The notes beneath the pieces are model-generated. The model searched no databases, was not told where the DNA came from, and saw only the letters and a list, made by a program, of their open reading frames with translations. From NCBI GenBank assembly GCA_018398765.1, contig JAHBMJ010001483.1:17847-81846 (forward strand): a stretch of 64,000 bases of DNA. The letters are read 5' to 3'. This DNA is from Chromera velia. Its lineage: Eukaryota; Sar; Chromeraceae. Of this stretch, positions 35,992 to 47,663 are shown piece by piece (positions within the stretch are counted from its first letter, which is position 1; each line of letters starts with the position of its first letter). Made by a program: the position numbers and the translations under genes.

Positions 35992-36574
35992 AGTGAGTCA
36001 TATTGCGGATACATTCCTGAGAAGCAATCAATACTAAACTTTGAGTCAAGTTGTGAAGAAAGTCACTCTGAAAGTGTCTAATTTTTGATTTGACAGCTGC
36101 CGTGATGCCTCTCATCACCTCTCATCCATGTAGTGGCTTGGGATCTGGCGTCGCTAGATCTAGGATTTAACCTTCAATCATCATCATCATCATCTTAATC
36201 ATAACATCATTTTACTATCTGATCGTACAATTTCTATCAGTTTTCTATCGATTTCTATTCGATTTCTATTCAATTTCTAAAACATTTCTAACACTGGCAG
36301 ATTTTTATAACATTTCTATTATCAGATTTTTATGAAATTTCTAGGATCAATCAGATTTCTCTATAGATTTCTATATGTATCGATTAAATTCTAATAATTG
36401 GATTTTTATAACATTTTTGTGAGAGTTCTATAACACTGTAACTACAACAACATTTCTATAACCTTTTCAAGTTTTTAAATTTGTAAGGCATGATATCTTA
36501 GGCATCTTTTCAGTTTTTTATTGATGGTTATTTTACTTCACAACTTTTAGCTAGCAGTTTTTATGTTTTTAATA

Positions 36575-36766
36575 TAGATAGACATAGCGGGAAGGCCCTA
36601 GGGCGGAACAAATCAATCAATCAATCAAATCAATCAATAGATTTTTTGATGTTTTTTGTTGTTGTATCATAATAAAGAATCTTATCGCCCTGCTAGCTCT
36701 GGCGACAGATAGACATAGCGGGAAGGCCCTAGGGCGGAACATATCAATCAATCAATCAATAGTACG
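36575..36766 (+). repeat. Two copies of a GGCCCTAGGGC-containing repeat, about 130 bp apart
   Basis: ATAGACATAGCGGGAAGG followed by CCCTAGGGCGGAACA and (AATC)n occurs at about 36577 and 36709. The core is a short palindrome flanked by the tetranucleotide run. Confidence 0.85.
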
Positions 36767-36934
36767 TTTTGATATAATTTTATAATCAATATATTCGCTT
36801 AGAAGGGGTAAGAAATGTAAACTAAAACTTAGTGTAAATTGAAACCTATCGACTTATAAAGACTACGTCTAGACTCGCACCGTGGGACCCTCATAATAAA
36901 TCTGATGTCAATAGTGTAAATTACATGCGTGCGC

Positions 36935-36975
36935 GCGCGCGTGTGTGTGTGTGAGTGCGTGTGTGTGCGTGTGTG

Positions 36976-37038
<63 letters not shown>

Positions 37039-37056
37039 ATGTGTGTGTGGATTGTT

Positions 37057-37109
<53 letters not shown>

Positions 37110-37112
37110 ATA
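36935..37112 (+). repeat. (GT)n-(CT)n-(GT)n microsatellite
   Basis: An alternating GC patch, long GT, a CT block at 37057-37077, then GT again. Confidence 0.95.
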
Positions 37113-37237
37113 TCGGACACCGTGTGCATGTGTGTGTTTCTTTTCTGATCGGAGACTCGCTGAATTCTTTTTGGCTTGCAAGGTCACCGTGGAGAAAAAG
37201 AAGTTAAGCTCGGTCAGTTCCCCCTCACTCACGCGAA

Positions 37238-38329
37238 TCAGATCGAGACACGGAACCCCACCGCGTTTTTGACAACATCGAAAGTTGCCGGGTATTTCCT
37301 CAGAAAGGCTCGACCGAAAGCGGACTGCCCCGACAAGGGGAGCAGACATTCCTCTCCGTCGTCGGTCGGGTAAAACAAATCCTCCTTTGTGAAAGAGAAG
37401 TCATGCAGGGTTGAGGAATCACCAAGGGCTGCGAGTGAGAAGGTGATGGTTGGAATGTTCAAACGACAGGGGAGGTGAAAGGTGTACTCGTCCTGCCGAA
37501 AGTATCGCATTCGCATCTCTTCCATTGTTGCTTTGAAGTCAGGATTGGCTTCCAGAAGTGTCTCAAGAAAAAAAGGCATTAACATGGCCGGCAGGCCGAT
37601 CACATGATGACCGGTATCCACGATTGTGTTCATAGAGATACCTTTCAGGTACCCATCTACTGCCTTTTGCTTCTCCTCTGGCAGGCCCTCAATGCTCGCT
37701 CCCATCAGTCTGACAACCCACTTGGAATAATCCCCTCCCAAATCCACAAGGGAAACCCAGCGAATCTCTTCGCCTTCTTCCAGTTTCTTTTCTCCGACGA
37801 TCATGCTTCCGCTTCCTAGATTCCCCCCCCCAAACTCAAATGTCACGCTTTTCTCCTTTATCGCCGGATTGGAGTGGAGGATGTCCGTAAGCAGCCTCCC
37901 ACCACAGCCCAAGATGCCATCCATTACGATCGGCTGCGACAACTGCGTCTCGAACCAAAAGCAGACGCGGGGTTCGATCGCACTGAGAACTCCGTTCGCA
38001 AGAAGAAATTTGATGTTTTCTTTGTATTCCCCTCGAAACTCCCCTGCACTGAAAGATGCGTGACAACTGTTCCCGTTAGCAGACATTGACTGCCCTCCTG
38101 CTTTGCCGTCTATCAGCAGGTTGTTGCTTCCGGTGTCGAGCAGGACTGACAAAACTGACACACCGATTCTGATTTCAGCAACAGGGTTCGGGAATGGAAT
38201 AGACTCTTTCGCTGCCTTCAACGGCACCACTACCGACAAAGAGCCACCTGTAGACAGTCTCAGACTTTCTGTGCAGGCTACCAGCAGCAAGACTGCTGCA
38301 CAAACACACCTAAACCGTCTCGGCGTCAT
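37238..38329 (-). CDS. Pepsin-family (A1) aspartyl protease with signal peptide, intronless
   Basis: The 363-residue product starts at the ATG at 38329; the frame is open for 45 more codons upstream, but only this Met (or one three codons earlier) directly precedes a signal peptide (residues 6-20, CVCAAVLLLVACTES). The first catalytic motif is LLDTGSNN (Asp 65), MDGILGCGG fits the conserved DGILGLG loop, and the second catalytic motif is TIVDTGHH (Asp 238). The C-terminus GRAFLRKYPATFDVVKNAVGF matches the usual LG..FLR.YY..FD....VGFA ending. Both Asp are present, but the residue after the second DTG is His rather than Ser/Thr. No obvious propeptide or GPI/TM tail is present. It is likely a secreted or endomembrane endopeptidase. 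Unlike its neighbours it has no introns. Confidence 0.9.
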   Translation of the reverse strand: MTPRRFRCVCAAVLLLVACTESLRLSTGGSLSVVVPLKAAKESIPFPNPVAEIRIGVSVLSVLLDTGSNNLLIDGKAGGQSMSANGNSCHASFSAGEFRGEYKENIKFLLANGVLSAIEPRVCFWFETQLSQPIVMDGILGCGGRLLTDILHSNPAIKEKSVTFEFGGGNLGSGSMIVGEKKLEEGEEIRWVSLVDLGGDYSKWVVRLMGASIEGLPEEKQKAVDGYLKGISMNTIVDTGHHVIGLPAMLMPFFLETLLEANPDFKATMEEMRMRYFRQDEYTFHLPCRLNIPTITFSLAALGDSSTLHDFSFTKEDLFYPTDDGEECLLPLSGQSAFGRAFLRKYPATFDVVKNAVGFRVSI

Positions 38330-38847
38330 GCTATTCATATATATGATATACTGATCGCGAAACCGGCAAAACGAGTTTGTATATACTCGGAATTTAAAGC
38401 GGCTGCGTTCTCGCACGCGCAACAACTTCGTAGGGGAAAAGTCGAAAGTCGAGATCCAATTCAAGAGAGCTCAAGAATTTCCGTGTCAAAGAAGAGCTGA
38501 ATCGTTTTGCATGCATGAATGCAGTACGTAAAAAAAAGTTATATACGAATAGAAGAACTGCATACAGCTACCTATATATACCGTATGTTGCAAATGAGTT
38601 GGCACAATTTCCCTAGGAGCCCACATATGCCTAGTCTTGGTACTAGTAACTAAACTGACCAAATTATAGTGAGGACGACCTGGTCGTTCGTGGCAGCTCA
38701 TACAACGTAAGCGGCAACGCCTCGCCTCCCAACACAGGTCATCGAAAAAGGACTGCCACTCGTTGTGCCTCAACTTGAGAAAGTTACCCCCCTAACACTC
38801 AAGGCTACTTGAAATTTTGTGCCACTCAAAAATCCACTCTTGAAAGG

Positions 38848-39000
38848 CTGTGCCGCAGGCGCGGCCTATGTCTTGAAAAGCTGTGCCACAAGCAGAGCCT
38901 ATGTTTTGAAAAGCTATGCCGCAAGGAGAGCCTATGTCTTGAAAAGCTATACGCCGCAAGCAGAGCGTATGTCTTGAAAAACTATGCCGCAAGACAAGTT
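38848..39000 (+). repeat. 33-bp minisatellite, about 4.5 copies
   Basis: Units of about 33 bp begin CTTGAAAAGCT(G/A)TGCC and end GCCTATGT. The period is a multiple of three, so one frame reads an 11-residue repeat (LEKLCxKxSLC). The copies diverge by about 10-20 percent, and one has a two-base insertion. Confidence 0.85.
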
Positions 39001-40969
39001 TATCCAACACTGGTGTGAAGTCAGACCTCGGAACATGAAGGGACAGGACCCTCTTTCTCTAAGCACCTGCTCCGTCTGCCCCTTCCATCACTAAATGATG
39101 AAACCCAAGGCAACGCAGCTTTCTTTTCACTGTCCCAACCCACCTTTCAACATCTGTGTGTGTGTATGAAAGATTGGTGGGGATCGATGATTGCAACGAA
39201 GCGCATGTGCGAAACAAACTCTGACACAAGAGGACACAAGACAAGACAGAGAACAGAGGTAGCAAGACCATACTTTTTACACAAATTGAAGACATCTTCG
39301 GGAAGATCAAAGGTGTTTTCATCGGGCCTGATGGGCCCTCAGAAAAACACCGCGCCTGCATGCAGAAAGGTATGCCGGGGCCGTGGTTTCCGGGGCCTCG
39401 CGGTACTCCGTAAAGGCAGCGCGACAGTGGGGCGCATACGCATACAGTAGAATAAATTTTGGCGGCACGAAATAATACAAAACGGTGCCGCCGCTCAAAA
39501 ATCCTAACTTGAAATTAAATGCCGCTGAAAAATCTAATCTTGAAAAATGTTTTTAAGAACAGCTTAGAGTGTCGGGGGGGTAGAGAAAGTTGAGGTTGCA
39601 TAGACGTAGTCGATACTCTGTATCATAGATGGGGCAGATATGATTCATCTCAAGATTCCAGCGAAAGAAAGTGATCTTTCGCCGTCTCCCTCTTCCAGGT
39701 ATCCATCTAAATTGTTCCACTAACTGCAGAGGCTCCCCACAGCCAGTCTGCCCACACACACCGCCCATTCCCATCAAGATCCATGCATATGTATGCTGAG
39801 TGAGCGCATGTCGCTCTTCTTGCGATGGGACAGACAAGGAAGAAGGAAGGAGACAGGAAGCAACAGGTGTGCCCCCCATGAAAGTCACAATCTTTAACAC
39901 TTTAGTCTACCTATGAAAATTTGTGAGATTTGACTCTTCATAGGTGGAGCCTGCTCAACTATATATGATTCTAAAGGGTGTTAAGCTTCGTTGTGAGGTA
40001 GCTTTTCATATGGTAGTAGTGGAGAGCTGAATCTGCTGTTTAATCAATTTCTAGCTCTGGTATCATAATCACGATACGTAGACGGTCAGCATGATTGATA
40101 CATGCACATGCAGCCGGGCCCGCTAGGCAAATGCATGCATGCATTTAAATTCAACAGTGCCAACTGATTTGTAACGAGCTATATATTGAAACAGATACGT
40201 ATATACAGCATGCGGATCATTCTACGTATTCAACAAGTCAGTGCGCGCGCTTTGTGCACGGAAGTGAAGAACAAATCCCCCCACCCATGTACCCAGTCAT
40301 GTGTGTAAGTGCTTGGCCATCCCGGAGACTCAATCATCGTTTTGAAGTGAGCACGTGTATCCGTATGCATGTGTATCCCCTCAATTAATACGGTGAGCAC
40401 ATTTTGTCCACATTTTTTTGTCTATTTGTCCACACGTGGTAGTGGGCCCGACCGACTCACTCAGTGCCGGGGTCTTTGGTGGGCCCGCGCCATGCGGCTT
40501 GCAAGAACCGTCTGCATGCAGGAGTCCACTTCAGCTTCGGCACCTCCGACAGTCACTTTGACTGCAAGTTTGGCATGGGAGAACGCTACTCAGTTCTCTA
40601 AAACATCTACTTCTTTCACCAAAGCATTTTGTTTCAAACAAACGAGGCCCCCACTTACTGCGGAAACTTGCAGTTCTTCTTGATATTCTCTCGTTCGATC
40701 ATCCGTCTCCCCGTCTCCAACCCTGTTTCACTTCTCCTCACCAAATCAGGATGTGTCAGAGCAGTGGCGTTTTCATTTTTGTGTGTATTCGCTACTCTCT
40801 TTCAAAATTGCCTGTGCTTTTTCAAAAAGACCCACGAAAAGGAGACGAATCGGAGTGACACTGTTTTTCCGAGGCAGTAGAGGCAAGCATATCGACGAGA
40901 GATTCTTTCTCTTTCACTCCCTCCCTCCCTCCCTCCCCCCCTTCCCCCCCCCTCTCTCTTTCTCTCTCT

Positions 40970-40978
40970 CTCTTTCTT

Positions 40979-41026
<48 letters not shown>

Positions 41027-41735
41027 TCTATCTCTTTCTCTCTATCTTTCCCTCCCTTTCTTTTTGGCTCGCTCGCGCACTCTATCTCTCTGTATATATA
41101 TAAATATCCCTTCTTGCTTTTTTGTGCATGTGCGTGTGCTGTGCATGATGTGTACATATTTGCGTTTGTGTACGTGATTGTGTATGTAAATGGTACGTGC
41201 GTGCGCACGCGCGCATGTGTGTATGTGTGCATATGTCAGCCTGTGAAACTAGCTCCCACGCGCGCCGTATACATCTTTGAATAGTCGACAGTGTGCATCA
41301 GTATGTGATAAACTTTTCTTTTTGTTCTTTCCCTCTCTCTGTCTCCTTGGCTCTTTCTTTGCCTCTGTCTGTCGCACATGCTTCTTTTACTACAAGGCAT
41401 TCGTCAGGTGCAGTACAAAGCATCCAATGAGGAATATCAACACTGAGGCATATCTCTCTGAACTTATAAATGTTATTCGTTCCCCTCTCTCTCTCTCTCC
41501 CCCTCTCTCTCTCTCTCTTTCTTTTCTTCTGTCTCTTTTTCTCTATTTTTCCCTTCCTTTCTCTTCAGCTCACTCGCTCACTCCTTCTCTCCGTATATCT
41601 ATGAATATCTCTTCTTGCTTTTCTGTGCATGTGCGTATGCTGTGCATGATCTGTACACATTTGCGTTTCTGTATATGATTGTGTATGTGAATGGTATGTG
41701 CGTGCGCATGTATGTGTATGTATATGTGCGTGTAT
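40970..41735 (+). repeat. Tandemly duplicated ~230-bp segment within CT/GT microsatellites
   Basis: About 41,000-41,235 and 41,500-41,735 share the same order: CT repeats, CCCT(C/T)CCTTTCT, GCTC(G/A)CTCGC, CCCTTCTTGCTTTT or its variant, TGTGCATGTGCGT, GCTGTGCATGAT, TTTGCGTTT and GTGTATGT-AATGGTA. They are clearly homologous but diverged. Long GT/TA and CT arrays follow to 41970. Confidence 0.75.
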
Positions 41736-41752
41736 ATATATGTGTGTGTGTG

Positions 41753-41832
<80 letters not shown>

Positions 41833-41845
41833 TGTATGTCTGTCA

Positions 41846-41884
<39 letters not shown>

Positions 41885-41904
41885 GGGGCATGTATATTAT
41901 ATGT

Positions 41905-41949
<45 letters not shown>

Positions 41950-42713
41950 TGTGTGTGTGTGTGTATGTGTCATCGCATGGATGTACTCCTTGACGTTTGT
42001 CGGCATGTTCTCCTCAGAGTCTATCACTATTCGCTTATACCCGACGAGCATGACTGCCTGCCCTGAGAACACCAGCTGCTGCCGATCCCCTCGCATGTGT
42101 TTCTCTTTCCATCTTTGTTGCAAATGGTGAAGAAATTACGTTTCTGCCTCTTCATCTTCTTTTTATCCTTCATACCTCGAAAGTACAACTTCCCCCCATA
42201 TTCCTTTGCACACAGAAGTACATGTGGTAGTCTGTGCATACCTCTTCTTAGTGGCTTCCTGCCTTTCTTCCTTTCATTCTCTTTTGAACTGGTTACACGT
42301 CTTATCGTCTTCACAATGTCTACTGAGATCACAAAGGAATGCTGATTCTTCTTCTCTTTCTCAGACGAAATCGAAGGACACAGTAGCGCAAAGTTCAGCT
42401 CATCCTTCTGAGGATATTCTCGTCACCGGTTTTCACGCCGACTCAGAAATTTACACAAAAATCTCACTAGAAAAACCAGTGTCAAAGTATACGTATGTAG
42501 AAATATATTAGAATTAGAATTAAGTAGATCGATGTGATTACAATGTATTACTGTCATTACATTCTTTATTCAGTTTAAAAAATTTGTTTTAAAAAATAAG
42601 GTTATACACAAAAATGATTATTAATAGATTTTATCAATGATTCAGTTTTTTTTTTTTTTTAATCAAATCCTTCTTCATCATTGCATGAAGCTTTTGATTT
42701 GAAGTGTTAATTA

Positions 42714-42850
42714 AGACAGTGTAGTATGGCATCCTAGAAAATAATAACTTTTTTCTGCTTAACGTTGGAAGTATTCAGCTAGCTCTGGATATGGATAACG
42801 ATGACATGACGCAGCTGCATCATAGTCATAGTTATAGTAAGTCATAGTTA
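42714..42850 (+). repeat. Third copy of the 176-bp dispersed repeat
   Basis: It matches the 16.3-16.6 kb units from AGACAGTGTAG through GGCATCCTAGAAAATAA, TAACGTT-GAAGTAT and AGCTAGCTCTGGATATGGAT to the CATAGT repeats. Confidence 0.8.
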
Positions 42851-44128
42851 ATCAAATCCTTAGGTTATTAATTTTTTTTTTTGTCTACATTTTTTTTTCT
42901 ACACATTTTTTGTTGAAAACAAAAAAAGAAAAAAAGTTTCTTTCATACATTTATTTTTCTCAAGGCTCACTGGACTGTAGCTTAAATTTCCGAAAATCTA
43001 GTATCCGTTTGATTTAGCCTATGATTCGATCTACATTATAACAATTAAAACATATTATGCATCGTGAAATTTCTTTTCGGTGGATGCAAAATATTGCAAA
43101 ACAACTTACTGGCCCGGTCTCACTATTTTAATTTAGAATACTTTAGAACTATTATTGTTCATAATTTTTCATAATATGGTTGTCTACGCCTGTTCTTATA
43201 CTGCTATGTACGTATTGTATAGTATGTGTGCACAAAGATTTGCACAAATGACGCTGGAATTACAGCTTAGTGGATGATATAACATGATATAACAAACTAA
43301 GTTGCTCTTCCCGTGATGGCCGGACATGGTGCTGATGCTCTCACAAACCCGAACAGCGTGCTTCCAGCACGCTCTCCGCGCGCCACGGCCCTCAAGGCCG
43401 GGGCGCGTTCAAACTTATGCTAGATGTACATGTCCGCAATTAAATCAGATGAATGAATGAATAAATGAATGAAGTTGGCTTTGCTAGAGTGGAGATATCG
43501 GTCCGCAGCTACAATTGGAATGCATTGTTCAATGCAATACTCCATACTCGAAGTGCCAGCCAGGGGCGCAATTTTAACCATTTTTTGTAGGTTTATAATA
43601 TACATACTATTAGCTAGATATTTTTTTTTTTTTCTAAAACATTTGAATTGTAGTTCACATTTTGAATCGCATATGTGCATAATGATCGTCTTTGTGTTTG
43701 ATAAACTAGTTTAATTTAATTACTTGTTCACTCAAGCCCAGTCGCCGTCTTCCTCCGGTGTCTAGATAGCCGCCAATCCCCCCGCTGTGTCAAGCGACAT
43801 CGCCCCCCTCTTTACTGTACAACGTTTTCCTCTTGCTCTCCTGATGCATGCTGACGCTCCCCTGATAGCTGCGATCTGCAACTTTGCTTTTAGTGCTCCT
43901 GCAATTAATTTTTTTAAAAATAAAAAACATATGCATGTATGTATTCATACTTTAATACAGTCGCCTTAGCGTGTAGCTCAACTCTGCGGAGATCAGCTGA
44001 GAAGCCGTCAGGCTATACCTCAGGCTGCGTGATATCAGACGCACTCGCATTATGCATTTTTCCATTTTTTAAAGAGGGGGTTCGGTTCTGTCTCTGTCTG
44101 TCTAGCTGTCTCATGCTATCTCTCTCTA

Positions 44129-44356
44129 GGCGACGCACAGTGGTAAAAAAAAAAAAAAATAGACATGTCGAGATTTTTTTTTTTTTTTTTTAGTCTGGTG
44201 GTTAAAGGTCCAAGCAAACTTAGGAAAGGTAGGTTTTGTAGTTAGATATGTTTTTGTTATATGTTTAGCACTTCCAATAAAATAATAATAAAAAAATAAA
44301 AAAGATTAGGCTTCTCGAGATTTTTTTTTTCTTTTTTTTCATCACTGTGCGTCGCC
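44129..44356. mobile_element. 228-bp MITE with 14-bp TIR and TA target duplication
   Basis: The terminal inverted repeat GGCGACGCACAGTG at 44129-44142 is matched by its perfect complement at 44343-44356. Beyond it both ends continue into A-rich/T-rich runs, so complementarity extends loosely. TA flanks both ends (44127-44128 and 44357-44358), the Tc1/mariner-type target duplication. The interior is AT-rich and non-coding, with a repeated TCGAGATTTTTTTTT word. Confidence 0.8.
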
Positions 44357-44792
44357 TAGATCTCTCTCTAGCTGTCTGTCTCTCTGTCCGTATTCTCTGA
44401 ATATGTCAAGGTGTTGCCAATTAGAGAAAAGTAATTAAAAGTTATAAAACAAATCAATTAACGAAGTATATTAATCAATTTAATAAAATAAGTTTAAGGA
44501 CAACATTATAAACAACAACGTACATGAGCAACAATATCGTCTTATAAATTCTTACGTTTGTTTTGAATTAGATTTTGGTACAGATTTTGATAATTTTTTC
44601 CCATTTCTCGGGTAACTCTTGCCAATTTTTTGAAGGTTCTTTCACATTTCCGGATCTGCGTATTTACAAGGAACTTTGACTCTAGCCTTGCATGACTGCG
44701 CCTTAGTTGGATAGCAAGCGTTCGGTATATAGTTTCACATATCGTTTCACACGGTTTCACACTGCATGGCACGACAATCACTTATTGGATCA

Positions 44793-46682
44793 TCACTCGA
44801 GGCCCCCTTCTTCAAACAGAGGGCCGAACGTCTGGTCTGCCAGCCGGTTGGGGGTCACCAGCTCCGACGCCCCCAACAGAACCTGCAGGATACTCACTCA
44901 CTATGTGCACGAACAACGACGCATGCACAAGAGTGATGCAAGAAATATAAAGAGACGCAATGAATTAGAGCGTAGCAAATTACAGACGTTGATCAGTCAA
45001 TATTAGACCGCACGACTGGACCACGCAAGCTGCGGCCCGGGAAAGAGAAAAAAAGCCCTTTCAAAAAAGCCCAAACGGACGGAGACGAACAAACTGGGGC
45101 AAATCAGTGCCACCAAGAAGAATCATCTGCAGAGATGCATGCACTCACCATCGGTTGATCTGTCATTCCTCCCTCTCCTCTTCGTTGTCTTCCTCTCCTC
45201 ACGTCCATCATTTTTTTGAACCCTTTAATTTCTGATGCGCTCACACCCCCAAGAACGAACACCACCACTGCCCGGGAGGACTCGAGGGAAGTCTGCAGCT
45301 CGCTCCTCTCTGCGGGTTGACCCGGTCCTCCCTGTTTCTGCTGTTGCTTCTCTTTCCCTTTGCCCCCCGAAAACAAAGCCCCAAAAGCGCTGCAGAGGAA
45401 GGCGCAAAGAGAACATCATCCACACAAGCTTGAAGATTTGCGTGGTATGATATCCTTTCTGCTTCTTAAAATGAAATGTCGCCCACCCACGCAGCACTGG
45501 AGGCAAAACCAAGAAAAAGGCAACACAGATTGGCTGAAAAGAACACTTCTCGAAAGAAAGCCCGTGTGTGCAAAAGAAAACGGAATTCATCATGGACGTC
45601 GAGTGAAAGAAATTCAGGGAGGCATTTCGGCCCATGGACAGAAAGAAAAATGTGCGCAGATCCAAAAGAAAAAAAGAGGATGTGATGGTGAAAACAACAG
45701 AAACGACTCGGATGAGAACCACAGCAATACTATCAGAACTCAGAAAAACAAAAAGCGCTCAGGGAAACCCTCCGCACTCTCTCCATTCCCCCTTCGTCAT
45801 GTCCTTCCTTACCTGATTCCCGCCTGCACCACCGACGAAAGAAGTCTCTCTCCAACTGGCGTCACGTCCCCCTCAAGCCCCGCCCCTTTTGTCTCTAACA
45901 GAAGCCGAACGACTCGGAGAAGCCACCTGTGCTCCGCCTCCCTATCGTCTTCCTTGCCAAGCAGACTGCACCCGGTATTTTTTTTTACAAACAAAATGCG
46001 TTCATTGCATTTGGTATGCTCTCTGCGTTGAAGCCGCTCGATGCTTCTCTTTCTCCCCATTCGTTCCTGCCCAAATCTAAACCGGAGAGTTCTTGTGACG
46101 AGGCAAGACTCAGAAGTGGCACAAGAAACCGAAAGGTCTTTCTTTACGTTATGATAAAGCAGACAGATGGAGACAGTGCTTGGCATGCACTGTTTTTTGT
46201 TTGCCTCCTTTAGCTGTTTTGGACGAGTGAAGAGAAGCTCCGATGATTTTCTTTCTTGTTTACAGAAAAAAACATCCAAAGCGAAGTCCATTCACCGAGG
46301 CACAGAGAAAGCAAAAAGTGGCACGTGACAAAAATAAGGAAGCAACAAAAAACAAGGGGGGGGGGGGCGAATTCATGTCCCATGGAAAAGCAAAGAAAAC
46401 AGCGAAAAGGCTTCGCAAACCTTCGTGATTTTCGAGACAGAAATGAACTAGATGTTGTCGTGGAAATCAAAAGAAAAGTTCCCCGAGTACGAAGAAACAC
46501 AGCAAGCAACGAAACGCACAAATAAGAAGGAAGAGACCACTGACGAAAAGAGAGGTCCTGAAGGATTCAGCCCATCCCGAGCGTTCCGAATGGCCGCCAA
46601 CTTTTCCTCGAGCCCGGAACGAACAGACGCGGCCGAAGGAGGCACAAACGAATGTGCAAGGGCCGCCGCTGCATTTTCACAG

Positions 46683-46719
<37 letters not shown>

Positions 46720-47620
46720 CAGACAGACAGAGAGAGAGATTTTCAGAGAAAAATTAGGAGTCCAAATCTGACTTCTCATCCTCAGCAATCAGTACACGAT
46801 CGATCTGTTCGAATTCCTTTTCCTTTCTCTTTCAGAGAGTCAGCATCCTTCCCGAAAACACATCTAGAAATTGCAATAAATGACGGGCAGATAGGACACA
46901 ATGTGAAACACTCCGACAGACAGACAGACAGAAAGAAAGAAAGAAAGAAAGAAAGGGAGGAAGAAAGAAAGAAAGAAAAAGGGGAAGAACGAATAGATCG
47001 ACCCACAGAGATTTACTCCAACGGTCCCAACACCCCCCCACCCGACCGGCCGACCCGTCATTGCAGAGGAGAGGCAGTCGACGAAAGAGTCGGAGACAGG
47101 AAACCCTCGGGTGAACCTGTTGGGGGACTGAACAGAAACAACAGAGGAGAGGGGCGAACAAAGAAAAAAGGGGGTCATGCAAAATGGAGTAAATTCCTTC
47201 CATGAGAAAGGAGCAACCCGGAACGACAGAAGATAAACCAGAAGAGAATGAGGAGCTGAACATACAGAAGCACGAATGCCAGCAGGACCTCCAGGGGCTA
47301 TCACACATTCCCTCCGTCCTTCTTTCTTTCCCTCTCTGCACACCTACCTGCAGTGACGCGGTGGCAGCTGCCAGACTGAGGAGGCTCCTCACGTTGGTGC
47401 CCGGAGGAACCTCTAAGGCTGCAGGGAGGGAAGGAAGGAGGACGGAAGAAGTCGGAGAACAGTCACCCGAAAGAAAGAATTTGGTTGTGAGCAGAGCAAG
47501 TCAGAAAACCGATGAAGGTTCTGTTTTTCCTAAGGAGGCAACGTCAAATCCTCAGGCAGTGAAGGTGACTGGTGATACAGACGAAAAAATGGACACGCAC
47601 ACATGCACACATGCACACAT

Positions 47621-47663
<43 letters not shown>

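Larger units (their letters stand above)
35992..37237. other. AT-rich intergenic region between convergent genes
   Basis: 36,180-36,540 is AT-rich with many ATTTCTAT/ACATTTCTA words. A tandem repeat and a GT microsatellite follow and are listed separately. Confidence 0.6.
39020..44128. other. Gene-poor region; no gene supported
   Basis: This holds microsatellites, a duplicated pyrimidine/GT segment, AT-rich stretches (42,490-43,320) and a CpG-rich hairpin patch at 43,350-43,410 (GCGTGCT TCC AGCACGC). Short ORFs at 39,060-39,450 and 40,370-40,880 have no recognisable content. Confidence 0.5.

Noticed and set aside
39059-39450. Possible transposase or retroelement fragment
   Set aside because: Open frames exist on both strands, but no domain motif could be recognised and the frames conflict.
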